DNA of 64,000 nt from Streptomyces sp. CC208A (lineage in GTDB: Bacteria > Actinomycetota > Actinomycetes > Streptomycetales > Streptomycetaceae): contig NZ_JASCXN010000013.1 of NCBI RefSeq assembly GCF_030010625.1, positions 1 to 64,000 of the forward strand, written 5' to 3'. The position numbers were made by a program, and so were the translations under genes. Below, piece after piece: positions 1 to 6,790 of this stretch. A model generated the notes under the pieces. The model searched no databases and was not told where the DNA came from. It saw only the letters and a list, made by a program, of their open reading frames with translations. Within the stretch, counting starts at the first letter, position 1. Each line of letters starts with the position of its first letter.

Positions 1-246
1 TTCTTCCCGGCCGTTGGGCCGTTCCGACGTCTCAAACCTTAGCGGATCCCCTCGGTGACTCATAATCGAGCCGTTCGAATTGAATTACGGCATGCCGGAA
101 TTCATCCCGTGAGGGAGATCGTGCTGGGTTGAGGTGATGCCGCTATCGCGGCGGGATGGCTGTCGCAGAACCGTTCCGGCTCCGTGACAACTCGGAGAAC
201 ATTACGCGTCCCGCAGGGGAGTGTCAACCCGCGCCGGGTGACGTCC
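1..246. other. Left-edge non-coding stretch
   Basis: I see no credible gene here. The stretch is less GC-rich than its surroundings around 60-110 and holds only a small CCGC-tatc-GCGG hairpin near 140. It lies downstream of the MarR gene and may be the upstream region of a gene outside the window. Confidence 0.4.
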
Positions 247-813
247 TCAGTCGAGGTCCGTGAGCCGGCCGCCCGCGTCGGGCTGGGTCAGTTCCACCCT
301 GCGGAGCAGGCGGATCAGGGCGTCGCCCAGGGCGCCGCGCTCCTCGGTGGAGAGGTCCTGGAGGAGCTCCTCCTCGAAGTCGGTGGCCATGCGCATCGCC
401 TCCAGCCACTTCGTACGGCCCTCGTCCGTCAGCTCGACGATCACGCGGACGCGGTTGGTCTCGTCGCGGTCGCGGGTGACCAGGCCCTCGCCGGCCATGC
501 GGTCGATGCGGTGGGTCATGGCGGCGGGGGTGAGACCGAGGCGCTTGGCCAGTTCGCCCGGGCCCAGGCGGTACGGGGCGCCGGAGAGGACGAGGGTCTT
601 GAGGACCTCCCACTCCGCGTTGCTGATGCCGAGGTCGGCGAGCTGGCGGCCGTACGCCACGTTCATCCGGCGGTTCAGCCGGCCCAGGGCGGAGACCACC
701 TTCTCCACCTGGGGGTCCAGGTCGCGGTACTCGCGCTGGTAGGCGGCGATCTGCTCGTCGAGCGTCGGCTCCTGCGGTTGCTGCGGGGCGGACCGCTCGG
801 GGGTGTCGGACAT
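247..813 (-). CDS. MarR-family transcriptional regulator
   Basis: This encodes a 188-aa winged-helix repressor or activator of the MarR family, the usual size. Residues about 65-140 form the winged helix: a recognition region AKRLGLTPAAMTHRIDRM followed by a wing with DRDETNRVRV. The N-terminal 40 residues are charged (DEQIAAYQREYRDLDPQ), as in many actinobacterial MarR dimerisation arms. The start is the ATG giving MSDTPERS; an upstream in-frame GTG would run into the divergent transporter gene. It is transcribed away from the MFS gene at 938, the classic arrangement of a MarR regulator controlling a neighbouring efflux pump; an imperfect inverted repeat lies between them. The ligand is unknown. 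Confidence 0.9.
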   Translation of the reverse strand: MSDTPERSAPQQPQEPTLDEQIAAYQREYRDLDPQVEKVVSALGRLNRRMNVAYGRQLADLGISNAEWEVLKTLVLSGAPYRLGPGELAKRLGLTPAAMTHRIDRMAGEGLVTRDRDETNRVRVIVELTDEGRTKWLEAMRMATDFEEELLQDLSTEERGALGDALIRLLRRVELTQPDAGGRLTDLD

Positions 814-877
814 GCGGGGAGTATCCCACGGCGCTCGTTGGCGTTGAAGTCCTTCCATGTGTACTGTTAAGGATCGA

Positions 878-893
878 ACTTTAGGGTTTAAGT
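878..893. promoter_or_regulatory. Candidate MarR operator (inverted repeat)
   Basis: ACTTTA-gggt-TTAAGT is a 16-bp near-perfect inverted repeat in the only AT-richer patch between the divergent MarR and MFS genes. MarR proteins typically bind 16-20 bp palindromes in such intergenes. Binding is inferred from position and symmetry only. Confidence 0.4.
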
Positions 894-937
894 CTTCAGG
901 GTTCAGGCGTACAGGTCTGAAGCCGCGAGCGAAGTGG

Positions 938-2236
938 GTGAGTGTGACCAAGGCGAGGGGCGCGGCGATGCGCCGGATTCAGGCGGGCAGCGCGCTGAGC
1001 GCGTTCGGACTCGGTTTCACCGTGCCGTACCTCTATGTGTACGTGGCGCAGGTGCGGGATCTGGGCGCGACGACCGCGGGTGTGGTGCTGGCCGTCTTCG
1101 CCATGGCCGCGCTCGTGGTGCTGCCGTTCAGCGGGCGGGCGATCGACCGGCGCGGGCCCGTGCCGGTGCTGCTCGTGGCCTCGGCGCTCGCCGCGGTCGG
1201 GGCCGTCGGGATGGGGCTCGCGTCGAGCATGCCGGCCGCCGTGGGGGCCGCCGCGCTGCTCGGTGCGGGGACGGCGGTGCTCCAGCCGGCGCTGGCCACG
1301 ATGATCGTGTGGTGCTCGGAGCCCACCGGGCGGACCCGTGCCTTCGCGCTCCAGTTCTTCCTGCAGAACCTCGGTCTGGGTGTCGGCGGTCTGATCGGCG
1401 GCCAGCTCGTCGACGTGAGCCGGCCCGACAGCTTCCTGCTGCTGTTCTCGATCGAGGCGGCGATGTTCCTGGTGCTCGCCGCGGTGGTCGGCACCGTGCG
1501 GACGGCCGGTGCGCCGGCGCTCCAGGGACCGCGGCCCGCCGGGGGCGGCAAGGGCGGGGTCCGGGCGCTGCTCGGCCACAAGGCGATGGTGCAGCTGTGC
1601 GTCCTCGGCTTCGTCCTCTTCTTCGCCTGCTACGGGCAGTTCGAGTCGGGTCTGGCCGCGTACGGCACCGAGGCCGCGGGCATCGCACCCTCCGCGCTCG
1701 GGATGGCGCTGGCCGCCAACACGGCGGTGATCGTCCTCGCGCAGTTCCTGGTGCTGAAGTTCGTGGAGCGCCGCAGGCGCACCCGGGTGATCGCGGCCGT
1801 GGGTCTGATCTGGGCGGTGGCGTGGATCATCGCCGGGTACGCGGGGCTCGGGCACGGCAGCCAGGCGATGGCGACGGCCGCGTTCGTCTCCACGTACGCG
1901 CTGTTCGGGCTTGGCGAGGCGATGCTGTCGCCGACCGTGGCGCCGCTGGTCGCCGATCTGGCGCCGGAGTCGATGGTGGGCTCGTACAACTCGGCCTTCG
2001 CGCTGGTGAAGCAGCTGGCGCTCGCGGTGGGTCCCGCGGTGGGCGGTCCGATGGGCGCTTCGCTGCACGGGCCGTACATCGTGACCTTCGTGCTGTTCTC
2101 GCTGCTCGTGACCGTGCTCGCGGTCCGGCTCGGCAGGCTGCTCACGCCGGTGCAGGACCGGCCGGCGCTCGCCGCGAAGCCCTCGCGGGTGGTGGCGCGG
2201 CACCGGCCGGAGAAGGAGACCGCCGCCGCTGCCTAG
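938..2236 (+). CDS. MFS transporter (drug efflux type)
   Basis: This encodes a membrane transporter of about 432 aa with roughly 12 hydrophobic segments. It belongs to the major facilitator superfamily: after TM2 it has the DRRGPVPVLL loop, a variant of the GxxxDRxGRR motif A, and a second half beginning near residue 215 after a charged cytoplasmic linker. GTG 938 or GTG 944 (VSVTKARGAAMRR) are the plausible starts; longer N-terminal extensions would cross the presumed operator. The divergent MarR gene suggests ligand-induced export of a toxic or self-made compound, but the substrate cannot be read from sequence. It ends 10 bp from the convergent phosphatase gene. Confidence 0.88.
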   Translation: MSVTKARGAAMRRIQAGSALSAFGLGFTVPYLYVYVAQVRDLGATTAGVVLAVFAMAALVVLPFSGRAIDRRGPVPVLLVASALAAVGAVGMGLASSMPAAVGAAALLGAGTAVLQPALATMIVWCSEPTGRTRAFALQFFLQNLGLGVGGLIGGQLVDVSRPDSFLLLFSIEAAMFLVLAAVVGTVRTAGAPALQGPRPAGGGKGGVRALLGHKAMVQLCVLGFVLFFACYGQFESGLAAYGTEAAGIAPSALGMALAANTAVIVLAQFLVLKFVERRRRTRVIAAVGLIWAVAWIIAGYAGLGHGSQAMATAAFVSTYALFGLGEAMLSPTVAPLVADLAPESMVGSYNSAFALVKQLALAVGPAVGGPMGASLHGPYIVTFVLFSLLVTVLAVRLGRLLTPVQDRPALAAKPSRVVARHRPEKETAAAA

Positions 2237-2246
2237 TCCCCGCTGT

Positions 2247-3956
2247 CTAGTCGGGCAGGGCGAACTCGCACCACACCGCTTTGCCGCCGCCCGGGGTGCG
2301 GCGGCTCCCCCAGGACGAGGCGATCGTCGCGATGATGGAGATCCCGCGACCCGCCTCGTCCTCCGTTTCCGCCCGGCGGCGGCGCGGCAGGTGGTCGTCG
2401 CCGTCGGTGACCTCGATGATCAGGCGGCGGTCGGTGCGGCGCAGCCGCAGGCGCATGGGCGGGGTGCCGTGCTGGAGGCTGTTGGCGACCAGTTCGCTGG
2501 TGGCGAGGACGCCGAGGTCGCGGAGTTCGACCGGGAAGCGCCAGGAGGAGAGGACGCCGGAGGCGAAGGCACGCGCGCGTGGGGCGGCCTCGACGCCGCC
2601 GAGGAGTTCGAGGGCGGCGTTGTGGAAGAGCTCGGCGTCGGCGCCGTCGCGGGCGGGGTGCTGGACGACGAGGACGGCGACGTCGTCGTCGTGCTCGGCG
2701 GTGACGCCGAGGGCGCGGAGCAGCCGGTCGCAGATCACCTGGGGGGTGCCGGCAGCTCCGGCGAGCGCGCGGGCGAGGGCCTCGACGCCCTCGTCGATGT
2801 CCTCGCGGCGGCGCTCGACCAGGCCGTCGGTGTAGAGGACGGCGGTGGAGCCGGGGGGCAGGGCGATGGAGCCCGAGGTGTGCAGCCAGCCGCCGGTGCC
2901 GAGCGGGGGTCCGGTGGGGTCGCCGGCCTTGCGGACGGTGCCGTCCTCGTCGCGGACGAGGATCGGGAGGTGGCCGGCGGAGGCGTAGAGGAGCTTGCCC
3001 TCGTTGGGGTCGTGGACGGCGTAGACGCAGGTGGCGATCTGGCTGGCGTCGATCTCGGCGGCGAGGCCGTCGAGGAGCTGGAGGACCTCGTGCGGGGGCA
3101 GGTCCAGGCGCGCGTAGGCCCGGACGGCGGTGCGGAGCTGGCCCATGACGGCGGCGGCGCGGACGCCGCGGCCCATGACGTCGCCGATGACGAGCGCGGT
3201 GCGGCCGGCACCGAGGGTGATGACGTCGTACCAGTCGCCCCCGACGGCGGCGTCCGCGACGCCGGGCTGGTAGGTGGCGGCGATCCGGAGGTCGTCGGGC
3301 TGCTCCAGCTCCTGCGGGAGGAGGGAGCGCTGGAGGGTGACGGCGGTCTCGCGGTGGCGGCGCTCGCTGGCGCGGAGCCGCTCGGCGGCCTCGGCGTGGT
3401 CGGTGACGTCGACGGCGTGGACGAGGACGCCGCCGCCGTCGAGCCGCGGGCTGTCGACGGGCAGGCAGGTGACGGTGTACGAGCCGCCGTCGGCGGTGCG
3501 GCGGGACTTCACGGTGCGGGGCTTGCCGCTGCGGAGGACCTGGTCGAGGAGGGGCAGCAGGCCGAGGTCCTCGGCCTCGGGGCAGGTGGCGGCGACGGTG
3601 GCGCCGACGGTGCGGGAGCCGAAGGCGGAGGCGTACGCCTCGTTGACGTACGCGATGCGGTGCTCGGGGCCGTACACGAGGGCGACGAGGCCGGGGAGGC
3701 GGCCGAGGAGGTCCCGTACGGAGAAGTCCTCCAGGGCGGGGACGTCACCGGGGTCGGCGTCCTCGGCGGGGTGCTCCGCCTGCGGACCGTACTCACCGCG
3801 GGCGGCGGGCACGGAGCCTTCGGTCCCCCGCGCCGCGCGGCGCTGCGTGCCGGGGAGCCGGGCGCTCCAACGGGTGAAGTTCACGGATCTGTATGCCTCG
3901 TGGTGTCGGTGCCGTGCGGAGTCACGCTGTGCAGGTGTGAGCCCACCTATGGTCAC
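2247..3956 (-). CDS. PAS-SpoIIE (PP2C) phosphatase with anti-sigma-like HATPase domain
   Basis: This encodes a 569-aa cytoplasmic signalling protein with three modules. Residues about 75-190 form a PAS-like sensor (ALVYGPEHRIAYVNEAYASAF). Residues about 205-415 form a SpoIIE/PP2C serine phosphatase with the metal-binding GGDWYDVI and GDVMGRGV motifs and HDDDVAVLVV. Residues about 440-565 form an RsbW-like histidine-kinase-type ATPase with ELVANSLQHG (N box) and GRGISII (G box). Such fusions combine a phosphatase for anti-sigma-factor antagonists with the kinase that phosphorylates them, so it probably tunes a partner-switching sigma-factor pathway. The GTG start is the only one near the upstream palindromes. 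The gene lies downstream of NDH-2 on the same strand. Confidence 0.85.
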   Translation of the reverse strand: MTIGGLTPAQRDSARHRHHEAYRSVNFTRWSARLPGTQRRAARGTEGSVPAARGEYGPQAEHPAEDADPGDVPALEDFSVRDLLGRLPGLVALVYGPEHRIAYVNEAYASAFGSRTVGATVAATCPEAEDLGLLPLLDQVLRSGKPRTVKSRRTADGGSYTVTCLPVDSPRLDGGGVLVHAVDVTDHAEAAERLRASERRHRETAVTLQRSLLPQELEQPDDLRIAATYQPGVADAAVGGDWYDVITLGAGRTALVIGDVMGRGVRAAAVMGQLRTAVRAYARLDLPPHEVLQLLDGLAAEIDASQIATCVYAVHDPNEGKLLYASAGHLPILVRDEDGTVRKAGDPTGPPLGTGGWLHTSGSIALPPGSTAVLYTDGLVERRREDIDEGVEALARALAGAAGTPQVICDRLLRALGVTAEHDDDVAVLVVQHPARDGADAELFHNAALELLGGVEAAPRARAFASGVLSSWRFPVELRDLGVLATSELVANSLQHGTPPMRLRLRRTDRRLIIEVTDGDDHLPRRRRAETEDEAGRGISIIATIASSWGSRRTPGGGKAVWCEFALPD

Positions 3957-3957
3957 A

Positions 3958-3994
3958 CGTCCAGTGTGGACGAGTGCACTGACAGTGATGTCAG
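3958..3994. promoter_or_regulatory. Two perfect inverted repeats upstream of the SpoIIE gene
   Basis: CGTCCA-gtg-TGGACG (3958-3972) and CTGACA-gtga-TGTCAG (3979-3994) are both perfect 6-bp palindromes in the 67-bp gap between the NDH-2 stop and the phosphatase GTG. They could be operators or short hairpins in a read-through transcript. No T-run follows, so an intrinsic terminator is unlikely. Confidence 0.4.
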
Positions 3995-4023
3995 GCCCTG
4001 ATGTCGGGCGGTCGTGCCAGGGG

Positions 4024-5418
4024 TCACGGCTTGTCGTTCCCCTCGGGGTCGGGTCCGGGGGGCGGGGGTGGTGGCGCGGCGGCGAGTTCGAACTCGGCCC
4101 TGGGGTGTTCGAGGGAGCCCAGGGAGACGATCTCCCGTTTGAAGAGGCCGGAGAGGGTCCATTCGGCGAGGACGCGCGCCTTGCGGTTGGCGGTGGGTAT
4201 CCGGCTGAGGTGGTAGGCGCGGTGGATCAGCCAGGCCGGGTAGCCCTTGAGCTTGCGTCCGTAGACGTGGGCGACGCCCTTGTGGAGGCCGAGGGAGGCG
4301 ACGGAGCCGGTGTACGCGTGCGCGTACTCCTTGAGGGGGTGGCCGCGGAGGGAGGCGGCGAGGTTCTCGGCGAGGACCTTGGCCTGGCGGACGGCGTGCT
4401 GGGCGTTGGGGGCGCAGGGGGTGCCGGGTTCCGCGGCGGTGACGTCGGGGACGGCGGCGGCGTCTCCGGCCGCCCACGCGTGGGGGGTGCCGTCCACGGT
4501 GAGGTGGGCGGTGCAGCGGATCCGGCCGCGTTCGTCGAGGGGGAGGTCGGTGGCGGCGAGCACGGGGGCCGGTTTGACCCCCGCGGTCCACACGACGGTA
4601 CGGGTGGGCAGGCGGGTGCCGTCGCTGAGGACCGCGATCCGGTCCTCGCAGCTGTCGAGGCGGGTGCCCAGGCGGATGTCGACGTTGCGGCCGCGGAGCT
4701 CGCGGATCGCGTACCGGCCCATCTCGTCGCCGACCTCGGGGAGGATCCGCCCGGCGGCCTCGACGAGGACCCATCGGAGGTCCTCCGGCTTGATGGTGGG
4801 GTGGTAGCGGGTGGCGTACCTGGCCATGTCCTCCAGTTCGGCCAGGGCCTCCACGCCCGCGTAGCCGCCGCCGACGAAGACGAAGGTGAGGGCGGCGTCG
4901 CGGAGGGCCGGGTCGCGGGTGGAGGAGGCGATGTCCATCTGTTCCAGGACGTGGTTGCGCAGGCCGATGGCCTCCTCGACGGTCTTGAAGCCGATGCCGT
5001 GCTCGGCGAGGCCGGGGACGGGGAGGGCTCGGGAGACCGAGCCGGGGGCGAGGACCAGTTCGTCGTAGGTGAGGGTGGCCGGGCCCGCGCCCTCCTCGTC
5101 GGTGGCGAGGGTGGTGAGGATCGCGGTGCGCTTGGCGTGGTCGATGGACTCGGCCTCGCCGATGAGGATGCGGCAGCGGTCCAGGACGCGGCGGAGCGGG
5201 ACGACGACGTGACGCGGGGAGAGGGAGCCGGCGGCGGCCTCGGGCAGGAACGGCTGGTACGTCATGTACGGGTCGGGGGTGACCACCACGATCTCGGCGG
5301 CGCCGCTTCCGAGCTCCGTCCTGAGCTGCCGCTGGAGGCGCAGCGCGGTGTACATGCCGACGTAGCCACCGCCGACCACGAGAATGCGCGCAGGTTCGGT
5401 CACCGTCCCATGAGGCAT
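4024..5418 (-). CDS. Type II NADH dehydrogenase-like NAD(P)/FAD oxidoreductase
   Basis: This encodes a 464-aa flavoprotein that passes electrons from NADH to quinone without pumping protons, at the inner face of the membrane. GGGYVG at residues 16-21 begins the FAD-binding Rossmann fold, and VFVGGGYAGVEALAEL begins the NAD-binding fold. AWAAGDAAAVPD is the conserved C-terminal FAD-contact motif. The C-terminal region (LKGYPAWLIHRAYHLSRIP) carries the amphipathic membrane-attachment helices of NDH-2. The ATG giving MPHGTVTEP was preferred over a GTG five codons later. It is divergent from the atrA-like gene, a pairing I recall from S. coelicolor (SCO4118/SCO4119). Confidence 0.88.
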   Translation of the reverse strand: MPHGTVTEPARILVVGGGYVGMYTALRLQRQLRTELGSGAAEIVVVTPDPYMTYQPFLPEAAAGSLSPRHVVVPLRRVLDRCRILIGEAESIDHAKRTAILTTLATDEEGAGPATLTYDELVLAPGSVSRALPVPGLAEHGIGFKTVEEAIGLRNHVLEQMDIASSTRDPALRDAALTFVFVGGGYAGVEALAELEDMARYATRYHPTIKPEDLRWVLVEAAGRILPEVGDEMGRYAIRELRGRNVDIRLGTRLDSCEDRIAVLSDGTRLPTRTVVWTAGVKPAPVLAATDLPLDERGRIRCTAHLTVDGTPHAWAAGDAAAVPDVTAAEPGTPCAPNAQHAVRQAKVLAENLAASLRGHPLKEYAHAYTGSVASLGLHKGVAHVYGRKLKGYPAWLIHRAYHLSRIPTANRKARVLAEWTLSGLFKREIVSLGSLEHPRAEFELAAAPPPPPPGPDPEGNDKP

Positions 5419-5741
5419 CGCCGTCCGGGGTTTGTCCACAGGCTCGGCGAATTGTGTGACCGGAGGGGTGGGGAGGCGCGGGGTGGCGCGTGTGACGGGC
5501 GGGGGGACGATGACGCAGGTCACGGCGGGCGGGGGCGGCCGGTCACGGGGTGGGAAACCGGTGACTTCGGTGCCTTGCTCCGATCGGGGGGCGCACCGTA
5601 CGGAACTCCCCCTTCTGAATTGACCCGGACTCAACTATGTTCGTAGTTCGTCGGGGAGCCGGATCCGGCGTGCGCGCGGACCGATGCGCACTTCGGCCGG
5701 GAACCCCGTATCAGGGCGGGGAGTCTCCGGGGGGAGACATC
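5419..5741. other. Intergenic region between NDH-2 and the AtrA-like gene
   Basis: This 323-bp divergent promoter region has no gene. Its left part is G-rich and featureless apart from repeated GTGAC/GTCAC pentamers. Its right part holds the candidate promoter and palindrome at 5620-5649. I found no TGTGA-N6-TCACA-type Rex site. Confidence 0.5.
5620..5649 (+). promoter_or_regulatory. Candidate atrA promoter with overlapping palindrome
   Basis: TTGACC (5620-5625) and TAGTTC (5644-5649), 18 bp apart, fit a housekeeping promoter. AACTA-tgttcg-TAGTT (5633-5648) is a perfect inverted repeat lying over the -10 element, the expected place for autoregulation by a TetR protein. Both assignments are by pattern only. 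Confidence 0.4.
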
Positions 5742-6584
5742 ATGAGCGGGGGAACGCTTATGCAGATTCAGGATTCTCGTTGGCAGTCCGTGGTCGGGGC
5801 GGAGCGGGACGAGCGGGGTGCGGGGGCCGTGGCCGCCGTGCCCGTGGCCGGGAGCGCGCCGGCCGGCGGCACCGTCGTCGGTGCCGGCACCGTCGTGGGC
5901 GGTCCGGCGGCGGGCGGGCGTTCGGCGCCGCTGCGGGTGGACGCCCAGCGCAATCTGGAGCACGTGCTGCGTGCCGCGCGCGAGGTCTTCGGCGAGCTCG
6001 GTTACGGGGCTCCGATGGAGGACGTGGCCCGTCGGGCCCGCGTCGGCGTGGGCACGGTGTACCGGCGCTTCCCCAGCAAGGACGTGCTGGTGCGGCGGAT
6101 AGCCGAGGAGGAGACCGCGCGGCTGACCGAGCAGGCGCGGGCCGCGCTCGGGCAGGAGGAGGAGCCGTGGTCGGCGCTCTCCCGGTTCCTGCGCACCTCG
6201 GTCGCCTCGGGTGCCGGACGGCTGCTGCCGCCGCAGGTGCTGCGGGTCGGTGTCGACGAGGCCCCGGCGGCCGCGGTGGACGGGGACGCGACCCGGGTGC
6301 CGTACCAGCGGGGTCTCGGCGAGCCGTCGGACACGCGCGTGGTGGCGCCCCGGGCGGTGCCCGTGGACGAGCGGGACGACGCGGGGGCCGCGGAGCTCCT
6401 GGAGGTCGTCGGCCGGCTGGTGGAGCGGGCCCGTGAGGCGGGTGAGCTGCGGACGGACGTGACGGTGGCGGACGTGCTGCTGGTCATCGCCACCTCGGCC
6501 CCGGCGCTGCCGGACGCCGCCCAGCAGGCGGCGGCCTCGGCCCGGCTCCTGGACATCCTGCTCGAAGGACTGCGTTCGCGGTAA
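5742..6584 (+). CDS. atrA: TetR-family regulator, AtrA-like
   Basis: This encodes a 280-aa TetR-family DNA-binding protein. An unusual Ala/Gly/Val-rich N-terminal tail of about 60 residues precedes the helix-turn-helix: MEDVARRARVGVGTVYRRF at about 92-110 followed by SKDVLV. The rest is the helical ligand/dimer domain. The start ATG (MSGGTLMQIQ) has a GGGGGAGA ribosome-binding site. The long N-terminal tail, the size and the position divergent from NDH-2 and beside an ECF-like sigma gene match AtrA of S. coelicolor and S. griseus, which activates actII-ORF4 and adpA respectively. The family assignment is firm; the symbol rests on synteny recalled from memory. Confidence 0.8.
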   Translation: MSGGTLMQIQDSRWQSVVGAERDERGAGAVAAVPVAGSAPAGGTVVGAGTVVGGPAAGGRSAPLRVDAQRNLEHVLRAAREVFGELGYGAPMEDVARRARVGVGTVYRRFPSKDVLVRRIAEEETARLTEQARAALGQEEEPWSALSRFLRTSVASGAGRLLPPQVLRVGVDEAPAAAVDGDATRVPYQRGLGEPSDTRVVAPRAVPVDERDDAGAAELLEVVGRLVERAREAGELRTDVTVADVLLVIATSAPALPDAAQQAAASARLLDILLEGLRSR

Positions 6585-6790
6585 CGAACCGTCGGCCGGT
6601 GCTTGTCGGTCCGCCGGTCCTCTGGGCCGGGCGGGCCGACGAGCGTGACACGAACGCGTGAGCGGTTACGCCCGGGTGCGGGAAGTCGCCCCGGACGAGT
6701 GGTAAGTCGTCGTGGCGCTTCGACGTGCCCGCACCCTGTGGCACTCTTGCCCGGTGTTCGGGTCTGCGCAGGCGTACGGGGGCTTCCGCG

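Noticed and set aside
5419..5617. A Rex operator in front of NDH-2
   Set aside because: GTGAC and GTCAC pentamers occur, but none has the TGTGA-N6-TCACA symmetry at a suitable position.
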